12,253 bases of DNA from an uncultured Christensenella sp. (GTDB taxonomy: Bacteria; Bacillota; Clostridia; Christensenellales; Borkfalkiaceae), in assembly GCA_910577055.1 (NCBI GenBank), contig CAJTKX010000009.1, forward strand, positions 1-12,253. The letters are read 5' to 3'. The position numbers and the translations under genes are program-made. Below are positions 1 through 7,361 of this stretch, piece after piece (position 1 is the first letter of the stretch; the number at the start of each line of letters is the position of its first letter). The notes beneath the pieces are model-generated. The model was not told the origin of the DNA, did not search any database, and saw only the letters and a list, made by a program, of their open reading frames with translations.

Positions 1-1038
1 GGCCCTATGGTATCATTGTTGTATAATATTGAAAAACTACATCAAACCACAACTCTATTGGTCAAGGAAGACGAATTAAGAAGTTGTATAATATTGAAAA
101 ACTACATCAAACCACAACTTTCAGACGCATGGCCCTATGGTATCATTGTTGTATAATATTGAAAAACTACATCAAACCACAACTCAACGACGCGCGTACG
201 AATGCTACTGAGGGTTGTATAATATTGAAAAACTACATCAAACCACAACCGCTTCGATGACCAGCATCCAAAGGCCCGGGTTGTATAATATTGAAAAACT
301 ACATCAAACCACAACCCCGTTTCGGGTCTCACCGTCGGCCAGTTGTTGTATAATATTGAAAAACTACATCAAACCACAACGCCGAGGGTCCCGAGATCGA
401 GGACGACTGGGTTGTATAATATTGAAAAACTACATCAAACCACAACAAAAATTTCGCGAGTTTTTTTCAACGAAAAGTTGTATAATATTGAAAAACTACA
501 TCAAACCACAACCGGACTCTCGAAACACTATTTCTTCTCTTGTTGTATAATATTGAAAAACTACATCAAACCACAACCTACAACTTCCGTTCGAATTTCG
601 ACATCCAGTTGTATAATATTGAAAAACTACATCAAACCACAACATAAAAAACGGCTACCTTTGATTGACCGAAGTTGTATAATATTGAAAAACTACATCA
701 AACCACAACCGCTGGGCGCCGCACCGCTGTTCATCGACGGTTGTATAATATTGAAAAACTACATCAAACCACAACATGTGAGTTATTTTTGATGAATTTT
801 CCTCGGTTGTATAATATTGAAAAACTACATCAAACCACAACACGAAGGTGGCCGACCCCTACCGCTGGCTGTTGTATAATATTGAAAAACTACATCAAAC
901 CACAACGTGTCCGATCTGCGGAAAAGATGCTCCCGGGTTGTATAATATTGAAAAACTACATCAAACCACAACAAGATCTGCGACCGCCTTTCGATAGGCG
1001 CCGTTGTATAATATTGAAAAACTACATCAAACCACAAC
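1..1038 (-). CRISPR. Type II-C CRISPR array, 16 repeats, cut by the left edge
   Basis: Sixteen identical 36-bp repeats start at 18, 83, 148, 214, 280, 345, 411, 477, 542, 608, 674, 740, 806, 871, 937 and 1003. Each reads GTTGTATAATATTG on the plus strand at its left end and ends CATCAAACCACAAC, with GTTGT/ACAAC as terminal inverted ends. They enclose 15 complete spacers of 29 or 30 bp. Positions 1-17 are the end of another spacer, so the array continues beyond the window. The tracrRNA anti-repeat (6131-6158) resembles the plus-strand repeat, so it pairs with a minus-strand transcript whose repeat begins GTTGTGGTTTGATGTAG. The crRNAs are therefore inferred to be transcribed leftward, in the same direction as the cas genes. 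The leader-proximal, probably newest, spacer is then 973-1002. No repeat is visibly degenerate. Confidence 0.98.
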
Positions 1039-1167
1039 GCCGGGCATATAACCGGCTGATTTCAGCCTGTTTGTGCGGAATTTTGGCGGATAAAACAAGG
1101 CCGGAAACCTCGCCGAAGTCGATTCGATGCTGTTTTTGTATTTCAAAGAACGAAAGTAATTCATTTT
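1039..1167 (-). promoter_or_regulatory. CRISPR leader between cas2 and the array
   Basis: This 129-bp gene-free stretch lies between the cas2 stop and the first repeat (1003-1038), on the upstream side of the array as transcribed. That is where new spacers would be inserted and the precursor crRNA would begin. Reading frames here are short or run into the repeats and look non-coding. The role is inferred from position and from the array orientation given by the tracrRNA. Confidence 0.7.
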
Positions 1168-1182
1168 TCAGAAGAATTCAAG
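1151..1182 (-). promoter_or_regulatory. Candidate precursor-crRNA promoter
   Basis: On the minus strand there is CTTG (1179-1182), 20 bp, then TACTTTCG (1151-1158). Each box differs by one base from the Bacteroidetes primary sigma consensus TTTG-N19-21-TAnnTTTG. Transcription would start near 1145, about 107 nt before the first repeat. The -33 box and spacer overlap the 3' end of cas2. It is a sequence match only. Confidence 0.4.
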
Positions 1183-1506
1183 TTGTTGGGGCGTTTCGGG
1201 CCGGGCCCGTTCGATTTTGCCCCAAAAATTCATGATTTCTCCATATTGTTTGTCCGTGACACTTAAGATGCTGGTGTATCCGGCCGGAGGCATGGACTTT
1301 CTGACCCGATTGACATGCACGTGCAAATTTTCTTTTGATGCGCAGTGCCGGACGTAAACCGAGTATTGCATCATAGTGAAGCCGTCTTTCTCCAATGCCT
1401 TGCGAAACTGGGCGGCATGGCGCCGCTCGGTTTTGGTTTGAGTCGGAAGGTCGAAGAAGACGAACAACCACATGATTCGGTAGGCATTCAGACGTGATTC
1501 GGACAT
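1168..1506 (-). CDS. cas2: CRISPR-associated endonuclease Cas2
   Basis: This 112-residue protein is the structural partner of Cas1 in the Cas1-Cas2 integrase that inserts new spacers at the leader end of the array. Length and layout fit Cas2: an N-terminal beta strand MWLFVFFDLP carries the conserved Asp (D19), followed by helix-forming KTERRHAAQFRKALEKDGF (about residues 25-43) and the strand MMQYSVYVR. The ATG at 1506 overlaps the cas1 stop as TAATG, which indicates translational coupling and decides this start. A start at 1554 in the same frame would lie inside cas1 and is less likely. The stop is TGA. It is the last cas gene before the leader. In type II systems Cas2 is needed for adaptation, not for interference. 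Confidence 0.95.
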   Translation of the reverse strand: MSESRLNAYRIMWLFVFFDLPTQTKTERRHAAQFRKALEKDGFTMMQYSVYVRHCASKENLHVHVNRVRKSMPPAGYTSILSVTDKQYGEIMNFWGKIERARPETPQQLEFF

Positions 1507-2393
1507 TATTCGAGCAGTGGGTAAAGTATCTTTTTGTGGGTTCCGGCAAAACATTTCGCCAGAGACGCCGAGGTGAACGTCAATCCCACATCGAGCGGGC
1601 GTAGCACTTTTTCGAAACGAGTGTCGACGAAAAGCAAGCGCAACAATTCGCCCTTGACCTCCTTGGTCAGTTGCAACTTGCCTTCGGACTGGAGCTTGTA
1701 TACCAGTTCGTCGACATACGGGCGATAGGGTTCCATCAGGTCGTCCGCCAGGGGGAATGCGTTGTAGCGGTTGCGGTGAAAAATCCCGAAAGCCGGCAAC
1801 AGACCCGATCCCATCAATGAGCGGGCAACGGCGGCCCGAAGAATCGTATAGCCATAGTTCAACAGATTGTTCGGTTCCGAGCCCTCGCGCGAACGAATGA
1901 ATTCACGGCCGAACAGCTCGGTCCAATATATTTTGGCGGCGATTCCCTCCCGGTTGTCCGTGTCCCCGCTTTTTACATTCATGTAGTAGGGTTTCAGCTT
2001 GTCCCCATCTTTTCCCAGTTTTCGCAGCAGGGCAGCCTGATTGCGGATTTTCGCTTCGACGATCTGTTTCCAGATGCTCTTTTTGAGCGGCTCGCTCGCT
2101 TCGATCTGCGCTCGATAACTTTCGCCTTGCGTCTTGTTGGAGTCCAGATTCATCAGCATGGCATTCGGCATGCGGTCGTTCCCGCAAAGGATGACAGCCG
2201 CGTTGTTGTCGGAAAGCGCATTGAGCAACGGCAGGGTGACCGTAGTCTGCTGATCTTCCAGAACGATCACGCCAATATCTTCTACGGGAATGCTTTTCTG
2301 CATTTCCGGAGCCTCTTTCGTATGAACGATCATCTGGCCGTTGCGCAGGCTCAGCGAAAAGGGCGTCGAGAAAAAGAGGGCGCGTTTCAGCAT
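1506..2393 (-). CDS. cas1: CRISPR-associated integrase/endonuclease Cas1 (type II)
   Basis: This 295-residue protein is the metal-dependent DNA integrase that, with Cas2, catalyses spacer acquisition. It starts MLKRALFFSTPFSLSLRNGQ and has the usual beta-rich N-terminal domain (residues 1 to about 80, including GVIVLEDQQTTVTLPLLNAL). The alpha-helical catalytic domain includes the segment LLNYGYTILRAAVARSLMGSG, with G-LPAFGIFH just after it; this is the typical Cas1 region containing the active-site His (H in FGIFHRN), and the acidic residues lie further on in LADDLMEPYRPYVDELVY. The length is normal for type II Cas1. The ATG at 2393 overlaps the cas9 stop by 7 bp, and the TAA stop overlaps the cas2 start. 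The same frame stays open upstream to about 2669, but that stretch is inside cas9 and does not look like Cas1. Confidence 0.96.
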   Translation of the reverse strand: MLKRALFFSTPFSLSLRNGQMIVHTKEAPEMQKSIPVEDIGVIVLEDQQTTVTLPLLNALSDNNAAVILCGNDRMPNAMLMNLDSNKTQGESYRAQIEASEPLKKSIWKQIVEAKIRNQAALLRKLGKDGDKLKPYYMNVKSGDTDNREGIAAKIYWTELFGREFIRSREGSEPNNLLNYGYTILRAAVARSLMGSGLLPAFGIFHRNRYNAFPLADDLMEPYRPYVDELVYKLQSEGKLQLTKEVKGELLRLLFVDTRFEKVLRPLDVGLTFTSASLAKCFAGTHKKILYPLLE

Positions 2394-5300
2394 GACGGTT
2401 GGTGTTTGAATTCGATTTCTCCCGTGACGGTCATGTCGAAATCGTAGCCTTCGACATAGGCGTTGAGCTGTGTATGGTAAATTGCAATTATTGGACGATA
2501 TTCCTCTCCGATTTTCCATACACCGTTTTTGGCTTTTAGCTCCCCGGCCGGCCGGGCTTCCTGATGATGCTTTAAAGTAAGTGTCCCATAAAAATATTTT
2601 TGTTGCAGGACTAATGTGCTCATTCCCGTTACCTTGTACAGCCGTTTCGCCAGCTCCTTCTGGGTGCATTCATGCAGTTCTTCCGGCGAATTGTCGTAGA
2701 AAAGCACCATCGAGCCTGTTTTCAGCAGGCATTTCAGCGGGTCGCCGTTTGCGTCGGTTATCGGCACCAAATCGGGCCGGGCCGTCCGGTCGGCGCTCGC
2801 CTTGAAATATTTCGCGGCCTCCAGGTTGCTGACGATTTCGAACGAGCGCCGGGTCTTTCCGCGTTTGTCGGTTCCCTCATAAACGGCCATGCAGTAGTTG
2901 CCGTCGTTCGTGACAAGGTAATCCTGTTTGTATGCTTTCGCCGAAGCGTCGCGTTGCGGCTTGAGGTGTATAGGTTTCGTAACACTCGGTGTGAAGATGC
3001 GCACTTTGCGGATCGGTACGGCTTTTTCCCGGTTCATCCAGATCGTGTGTTCCGCCGGGTTCATCGCCGTTTTGAATCCTACGCATTCGATCGCGTCCTT
3101 CACCTTTTGTTTCACCGCATCGTCGACGATCTTTTCTACGTCGGCGGGTTGGAGTTGGTCGAGCGATTTGCGGACGACATGTTTGATTTCGTCGTTGCGC
3201 ATGATCGCTCCGTAGAAAGTTTGTTGGTGCAGCGCTCCGCGGGCCGTATCGCCCTGCATGTAGATGGGCTTGCCTTGGCCGTCGACCTGTACCTTGCCGC
3301 GGATGCGCAGCCGTTTGCGGCTCTGTTTGGGCAGGTTGTCCGGCGTATGATGCGAGACGAGCAGTTCGTCGGCAATCGCCTTGACATCTTCGGTGAATGT
3401 GGGCCAGGGTTTTTCGAATTGCGGACGGGTGCCTTCGTTGCGCAGGTAGCGTTCTTCGTCTCCGACATAGCGGGCCCAATGGTCGTATTCGCTGCGGCCG
3501 ATGCAGGCGATCGTAATGGCGTCGATGCAGTGGTGGACATGATTCACACGTTCCTTTTTGGCATATTCCGTCTGCAAGCCCCACATTTTGCGGAATTCGG
3601 CGGTCGTCGCACCTTTTACCGTGTATATTCGCTCGAAGACCGTTTTCAGGTAGAGCCGGGCGTAGCGGCCGATGATTCCGATGTCCACTCCCTGTCTGTT
3701 CGAGAAGCCGTCCGGAACTTCGGTCATGGTGAACCGCTCGATTTTGCCGCGCCAATACGCCAGCTGCATTTGCAGATAGTGACGCCGTTGAATGGCGTTG
3801 TCTTTCTCTGTTTTCGTGGCGGCGCTTTTGCTCTTGCGTACTTGCGCTTCGACCATTTTTTGCAGCGATTCGATTTTCTCCTGCCATCCGAACCCCTCGA
3901 TGTGCGCCATGATTTCGGCATGGCCTGACAGTTCGGACGGGAGTTTGGCCCGCTTTACCTCCCGATTGAACCTGTTTTCGCAGAGCGTGTTGTTCATCTG
4001 CGAATTATCGCCTCCGCGCGACCGGGGTACGGTGTGTTCGATGTCATAGTCCGTTGCCGAACCGATAAAATCCGAAATGCGGATTTGGTTGCCTGTGTAG
4101 GGGCATACATGTTTCTGCTCCTCCCAAAGACGGTATTTCAATATGTCCGTTTCGGTCGGTTCGATCTCCCTTCCGGTTTCCGCTGCGTATTGTTTCCGGA
4201 TTTCGTCGGCGAATCTCCGGTGTTCGGCCTCCCGTTCGCGCTGGTATTGTTCGATGGCCTTGCGTTTGTTCGCATCGTTGAGGCCCCGGGAGAATTCGAT
4301 GTTGATTTTGGTCGCGGGGTCGATTTTTCCGTCGCGCAGCAATCGGTTGATCAATATCCGCAATCGGAACAGGGCCCGCATCGCCATCGGATTGCGCACG
4401 GATGGGGTTCGCGGCGATCCCAGTTGCGGCAGACCGTTGGAATCGGGCCGCTGGACATGGTAGGATTCGATCATCGACGGGTGGTAGAGGCGGTGGAGCC
4501 GTGATACGTCGAGTCCGTTGTCGCTGAAATATGCCTCGATGCGTCGTTCTTTCGAATCGTATTTGTCGTAAGGGTTGCGCTTGTAATCGAGCAGCAGACG
4601 CACGATGTCTTGCTCGATTTCATGGCGGTGCGTTTCATCTTCATAGATTGTTTGCGGCAAGGCTGCCTTAAGATTGGCGATGAAAACCGCCTCATCGTAA
4701 CGGTAGCCGGCCCGTAAATACGGCAGCATCTTCTCTATGGCGTTAAGACTCAGCGCGGCATATTCCTGCGGCATGCGGATCGAAGCGAAGTTTGCGGCTT
4801 GCTCCTCTTCGAGCCGGAGCTTTTCGCGCGCCCATGCGCGAAGTCGTTCCTCGTCGTCGAACGAGATCAGCGCATGCCAAACGTCGTTCAATATCTGTTG
4901 TTCGCTCTTGCCTGAAGCAAGCGTATAGCGGCGGCATATCTCCGTCAGCCACTCGTCGCCGAACACCGCAACCAGCGAGGCTGTGACCGGGCATCCGCTT
5001 ACGGTCGCGATGCGTGCGTAGTTGAACCGGTATGCAGCCTCGTTCCGGTCGCCCTTGCAGGCATAACGTCCCTTGCCGGCTATTTTGCGCGCAATCTCTT
5101 CGAAGTCGAAATGCGGCTTGCTTTTGCGAAGAAACAGCGGGACGATCGTTTCCGCTTCCGCCTGTGTCAAAGGTCGGAAATCGTTATCTTCCGGAGCGGC
5201 AATGCGGATGTTGTTGATGAAAGAGTGCATGCGGAACTCCTCGAAATGCGGGTGGGAGACCGGGCAGCGCGATTTCCGTTTTTCGAACGTGCATTTGCCG

Positions 5301-6064
5301 ACCGCTCCTTTCTGCGATTTCAAAGGCCGTTGGAAGAAGATGGCCCGATATAAGGCCTGTTCCAGCGGTTCGGGCAGGTGTTGTTTTGCGCAGATGGCCC
5401 GGAATTCCGCCAGATAGTGTTCGTTACGCGAAGTATATTTCTTGCGGATTTTCTCTTTCTGCAGATAGAGCATGTGGAAATATTCGCCCAAATACCGGCA
5501 TCCGGCATTTTCCATGTCGTCCGTCAGATTCTTGATGCCTTGCTTGACTTGTCCGTCTTCGCTCTCTTTCCCTGCATCCTTGCGGTTGCTGATGAATCCG
5601 CGCCGCTGAGCCAGATGATAAAGTGCGCGCCCGAGCGCATGGCGGTCGTCTTCCTTGTTCAGATCGAGGGTTTCGGTCAATGCCCGATAGCGGTCGTGGT
5701 AGGGATTTTTGTCGATATTGTCGTCCGTCCGTTGCCAGCGGATGAACGCTTCGTCAAGCGGATATTTCTTGTTTTTCCGCCATTCTGTCAGCAGTTCTTC
5801 CGACAATCGGGGACACAGATCGTTTTCGATAAGTATCTTCAGTACTTCGATCTTGCGCAATCTGCGGCGGAAATAGTGCCGGCGCAGCGCCCGCGCATCG
5901 GTTCTGTCCTGTACGGCCGGTTTCTCGTTGTTCTTTTCTCTGGCAACTCCTTCCTGAAAAATATCGACGCCCTTATCGAGCAGCGAGTATCCGCATTCGG
6001 TTTCTTCTACGATCGCCCAGCCCAACGAGTTGGTGCCGAGATCCAGTCCCAGTACTTTCGACAT
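2387..6064 (-). CDS. cas9: Type II-C Cas9, RNA-guided DNA endonuclease
   Basis: This 1225-residue protein is the interference nuclease that, guided by crRNA and tracrRNA, cuts both DNA strands. RuvC-I is MSKVLGLDLGTNSLGW with D8. An arginine-rich bridge helix follows at about 54-80 (RRHYFRRRLRK). RuvC-II is NIEFSRGL with E590. The HNH domain has YDIEHTVPRS with catalytic H677 (Glu676 stands where many Cas9s have Asp) and N700 in ENRFNRE. RuvC-III is NHVHHCIDAI with H845 and D848. All nuclease residues seem intact, so it should be active. The alpha-helical recognition lobe is short, as in type II-C. The C-terminal part after about 900 should hold the wedge and PAM-interacting region; the PAM cannot be read from sequence. 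The ATG at 6064 gives a perfect N-terminus. It heads the cas9-cas1-cas2 operon and overlaps cas1 by 7 bp. The absence of csn2 and cas4 fits II-C. Confidence 0.98.
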   Translation of the reverse strand: MSKVLGLDLGTNSLGWAIVEETECGYSLLDKGVDIFQEGVAREKNNEKPAVQDRTDARALRRHYFRRRLRKIEVLKILIENDLCPRLSEELLTEWRKNKKYPLDEAFIRWQRTDDNIDKNPYHDRYRALTETLDLNKEDDRHALGRALYHLAQRRGFISNRKDAGKESEDGQVKQGIKNLTDDMENAGCRYLGEYFHMLYLQKEKIRKKYTSRNEHYLAEFRAICAKQHLPEPLEQALYRAIFFQRPLKSQKGAVGKCTFEKRKSRCPVSHPHFEEFRMHSFINNIRIAAPEDNDFRPLTQAEAETIVPLFLRKSKPHFDFEEIARKIAGKGRYACKGDRNEAAYRFNYARIATVSGCPVTASLVAVFGDEWLTEICRRYTLASGKSEQQILNDVWHALISFDDEERLRAWAREKLRLEEEQAANFASIRMPQEYAALSLNAIEKMLPYLRAGYRYDEAVFIANLKAALPQTIYEDETHRHEIEQDIVRLLLDYKRNPYDKYDSKERRIEAYFSDNGLDVSRLHRLYHPSMIESYHVQRPDSNGLPQLGSPRTPSVRNPMAMRALFRLRILINRLLRDGKIDPATKINIEFSRGLNDANKRKAIEQYQREREAEHRRFADEIRKQYAAETGREIEPTETDILKYRLWEEQKHVCPYTGNQIRISDFIGSATDYDIEHTVPRSRGGDNSQMNNTLCENRFNREVKRAKLPSELSGHAEIMAHIEGFGWQEKIESLQKMVEAQVRKSKSAATKTEKDNAIQRRHYLQMQLAYWRGKIERFTMTEVPDGFSNRQGVDIGIIGRYARLYLKTVFERIYTVKGATTAEFRKMWGLQTEYAKKERVNHVHHCIDAITIACIGRSEYDHWARYVGDEERYLRNEGTRPQFEKPWPTFTEDVKAIADELLVSHHTPDNLPKQSRKRLRIRGKVQVDGQGKPIYMQGDTARGALHQQTFYGAIMRNDEIKHVVRKSLDQLQPADVEKIVDDAVKQKVKDAIECVGFKTAMNPAEHTIWMNREKAVPIRKVRIFTPSVTKPIHLKPQRDASAKAYKQDYLVTNDGNYCMAVYEGTDKRGKTRRSFEIVSNLEAAKYFKASADRTARPDLVPITDANGDPLKCLLKTGSMVLFYDNSPEELHECTQKELAKRLYKVTGMSTLVLQQKYFYGTLTLKHHQEARPAGELKAKNGVWKIGEEYRPIIAIYHTQLNAYVEGYDFDMTVTGEIEFKHQPSC

Positions 6065-6080
6065 GCAATAACTTTTTTTG

Positions 6081-6112
6081 TGAAATTATGTAAAAAGTTG
6101 CAAGATTCCAAA
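6081..6112 (-). promoter_or_regulatory. Candidate cas operon promoter
   Basis: On the minus strand there is a perfect TTTG (6109-6112), a 20-bp gap, and TAATTTCA (6081-6088), which is a partial match to TAnnTTTG. Transcription would start near 6075 and leave a leader of only about 10 nt before the cas9 ATG at 6064. No Shine-Dalgarno sequence is visible, as is usual in Bacteroidetes. It interleaves with the divergent tracrRNA promoter. Confidence 0.45.
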
Positions 6113-6128
6113 TTTTGGCTTATTTTTG
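6097..6128 (+). promoter_or_regulatory. tracrRNA promoter
   Basis: GTTG (6097-6100, one base off TTTG) is followed after 20 bp by TATTTTTG (6121-6128), an exact match to the Bacteroidetes TAnnTTTG box. Predicted start is about 6132-6134, at the first bases of the anti-repeat, which is where a tracrRNA should begin. It overlaps the oppositely directed cas9 promoter over about 16 bp. Confidence 0.65.
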
Positions 6129-6130
6129 TC

Positions 6131-6219
6131 TTGTAACAATTCTACATCTTACCACAATAAGGCTACATGCCGAAGGTTTTTAACCTATTGTCTCCGCGTA
6201 CTCCGTGGAGACTTTTTTT
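6131..6219 (+). ncRNA. tracrRNA of the type II-C system
   Basis: This small RNA pairs with each repeat of the precursor crRNA, allows RNase III processing and anchors the guide to Cas9. The anti-repeat (6131-6158) contains CTACATCTTACCACAAT, which pairs with the repeat start GTTGTGGTTTGATGTAG over 17 positions with only two adjacent U-U mismatches; this internal bulge is typical. Its first bases TTGTA pair with TACAA near the repeat's 3' end. Next come a small nexus hairpin (GGC 6161-6163 with GCC 6169-6171), a hairpin AGGTT/AACCT (6174-6186), and a strong terminal stem followed by seven T. The AATAAGGC...GCCG nexus resembles other II-C tracrRNAs such as that of Neisseria. The exact 5' end is inferred from the promoter. 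Confidence 0.9.
6190..6219 (+). terminator. Intrinsic terminator of the tracrRNA
   Basis: A 9-bp stem, GTCTCCGCG (6190-6198) with CGTGGAGAC (6204-6212, one G-U pair), has a 5-nt loop and is followed by TTTTTTT (6213-6219). It also forms the 3' hairpin of the tracrRNA. Confidence 0.92.
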
Positions 6220-6386
6220 CTTGGATAATGTGCTCGGTGCCGGTTCATGCGGTGCAGGATCGTTCATGGATGGCTTTTTGTTGCCGATTGTTCCGTTGGG
6301 GTATCCAATCAGGCAAAATTCGATTCCGATCAGGACAGACCGGTATTGTCGATCATTGCCGCCGGAGGTTCTGCGCAAAACACAAA

Positions 6387-6417
6387 AAAGAGAGACTACT
6401 ATATGTAGTCTCTCTTT
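6387..6417 (-). terminator. Terminator downstream of tRNA-Arg
   Basis: A perfect stem, GAGAGACTAC (6390-6399) with GTAGTCTCTC (6405-6414) around the loop TATAT, is extended by A-T pairs on both sides. On the minus strand it is followed by a run of T, so it terminates the tRNA transcript. With TTTCTTT on the plus side it may work in both directions. The interval 6220-6386 between the tracrRNA and this hairpin holds no gene that I can support. Confidence 0.85.
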
Positions 6418-6422
6418 CTTTG

Positions 6423-6496
6423 TGACACCGACAGGACTCAAACCTGTAACCTTCTGATCCGTAGTCAGATGCTCTATTCAATTAAGCTACGGTGCC
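6423..6496 (-). tRNA. tRNA-Arg (anticodon ACG)
   Basis: The minus strand folds as a complete cloverleaf. The acceptor stem is GGCACCG with CGGTGTC (one G-U pair). The D arm runs through GCTTAATTGAATAGAGC. The anticodon stem TCTGA/TCAGA encloses the loop CTACGGA with anticodon ACG, read as inosine-CG for CGN arginine codons. The T arm is ACAGG-TTTGAGT-CCTGT and the discriminator base is A. CCA is not encoded. It marks the point where the GC-rich CRISPR side gives way to more AT-rich accessory DNA. Confidence 0.95.
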
Positions 6497-6813
6497 GAAT
6501 TGCGAATGCAAATATAGAAATGTGCTGATTGAATGATGGTTACAGTGGTGTTTCTGGTCGATAATTTTCTCTTTTTCGTGCTGTTGCTCAGCGCGGTTTA
6601 CACGTTGGTTTACACAATGGGGTAAAGTCAATGCTGGTTAAACAATAGTGAATTGGTTGATAATTTTATTTTTGAATGAAAGAAAGGACAAACCTTGCAA
6701 AAGTGCCATGTGTGTCCTTGTATCTGTTGAGAAAAACGCGCTGGAAAATTTTCCCTCTCTCCTACTCTTTCCTTTTAAGAATGTAGTGTTGCTTTGTTAT
6801 CTGGTAAAACTGC
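6497..6813. other. Gene-free stretch between tRNA-Arg and the HEPN gene
   Basis: I see no convincing gene here. It contains a 9-bp direct repeat, GGTTTACAC at 6595-6603 and 6607-6615, spaced 12 bp apart. It also has a weak hairpin with arms AAGGACA (6684-6690) and TGTCCTT (6713-6719). The same arm sequence begins the larger hairpin at 6814-6869. The open frames across this stretch are short and overlap the hairpins or the tRNA, so they are left out. Confidence 0.5.
6509..6516 (-). promoter_or_regulatory. Candidate -7 box for tRNA-Arg
   Basis: The minus strand reads TATATTTG, an exact TAnnTTTG match, placing the start a few bases before the mature tRNA 5' end at 6496. No good TTTG box lies at the usual distance upstream. 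Confidence 0.45.
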
Positions 6814-6869
6814 AAGGACAGACCCGAACAAAGCGGTTTATCATAGACCGTTTGTTCAAGTCTGTCCTT
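6814..6869 (-). terminator. Long hairpin, likely terminator of the HEPN gene
   Basis: Outer arms AAGGACAGAC (6814-6823) and GTCTGTCCTT (6860-6869) pair perfectly. Inside a 2x2 internal loop, GAACAAA pairs with TTTGTTC and CGGT with ACCG, leaving one bulged G at 6833. It begins eight bases past the HEPN stop on the minus strand. The T-tract after it is poor, so it may act as a terminator or as a 3'-end stabiliser. Confidence 0.65.
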
Positions 6870-6876
6870 AATCAAT

Positions 6877-7344
6877 TTATTTTTCTACCATCTTAGTTAA
6901 CGCATGGTCTGCAACTTTAAGAACGAAATCTCTGAAATCCTCAAATTGAATGATTGCCTTGAATGTTACTTTTTTTTCGTTTCGTATATCAATGTCGTTG
7001 AAAGTAATTTTTTCGATGGGTTTGCTAATGCAAAGTGAACAATCGCATTCAAAACGGTTGTGTCCTATTGCATTCCGCAAATGTCTCGCAATATGTTTGA
7101 CGGTCGGCTTGGGAGTGCATACCTCTATATCCCGAGGGTCGATTCCCCATTTTTCTTTTGTAATAATTTCGTTGGAAAGGTTATTGAGTAGTTGACTGGA
7201 TTGAGGGATAATCAATAATCCTATACACGAATTGATAAATAAGGTTCTGGCATAGCTTTGTTGCAAGTCTGCCTTGTACTGGTCGTATTGCCTTAAAGCC
7301 TCCAAGGTGCGTTTTATAAACACAATGTCTTTTTCATGTGCCAT
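6877..7344 (-). CDS. HEPN-domain protein, putative RNase
   Basis: This 155-residue protein is predicted soluble and mostly helical. The key motif is RHLRNAIGHNRF: R90-N-A-I-G-H95 fits the R-X4-6-H signature of HEPN ribonucleases. The preceding helix TLFINSCIGLLIIPQSS (about 34-50) and the segment KWGIDPRDIEV resemble HEPN proteins of the pEK499_p136 type, as far as I can judge by eye. Such proteins occur in abortive-infection and toxin-antitoxin settings and cut RNA; the activity here is inference. Three cysteines (C100, C102, C105) cluster after the motif. It starts at ATG 7344 with no Shine-Dalgarno, and ends in TAA. There is no nucleotidyltransferase-type antitoxin beside it, so it is either a single-gene system or not a toxin. 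A hairpin sits 17 bp upstream of the start. Confidence 0.75.
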   Translation of the reverse strand: MAHEKDIVFIKRTLEALRQYDQYKADLQQSYARTLFINSCIGLLIIPQSSQLLNNLSNEIITKEKWGIDPRDIEVCTPKPTVKHIARHLRNAIGHNRFECDCSLCISKPIEKITFNDIDIRNEKKVTFKAIIQFEDFRDFVLKVADHALTKMVEK

Positions 7345-7361
7345 AATTTCTTCGTTTTAGC

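Noticed and set aside
18..1038. Promoters embedded in each CRISPR repeat, as in Neisseria type II-C arrays
   Set aside because: The minus-strand repeat has TTTG and, 19 bp later, TACAAC, but the latter does not fit the Bacteroidetes TAnnTTTG box. A leader promoter is a better match, so I did not call repeat promoters.
135..1235. Open reading frames running through the CRISPR array on both strands
   Set aside because: They only translate the 36-bp repeat over and over with spacers between; the array explains them.
2672..3928. Long plus-strand frame of 418 codons opposite cas9, and other frames inside cas9
   Set aside because: High-GC coding DNA leaves antisense frames open. cas9 has all its motifs on the minus strand, and these shadows have low-complexity, non-protein-like composition.
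6126..6457. Frames of about 92-99 codons on both strands between cas9 and tRNA-Arg
   Set aside because: They overlap the tracrRNA, a terminator and the tRNA, and their translations have no recognisable features.
6497..6660. Short minus-strand frame reading into tRNA-Arg that looked like a relic protein end
   Set aside because: It begins just after a stop, is only about 50 codons, and reads through the tRNA gene.
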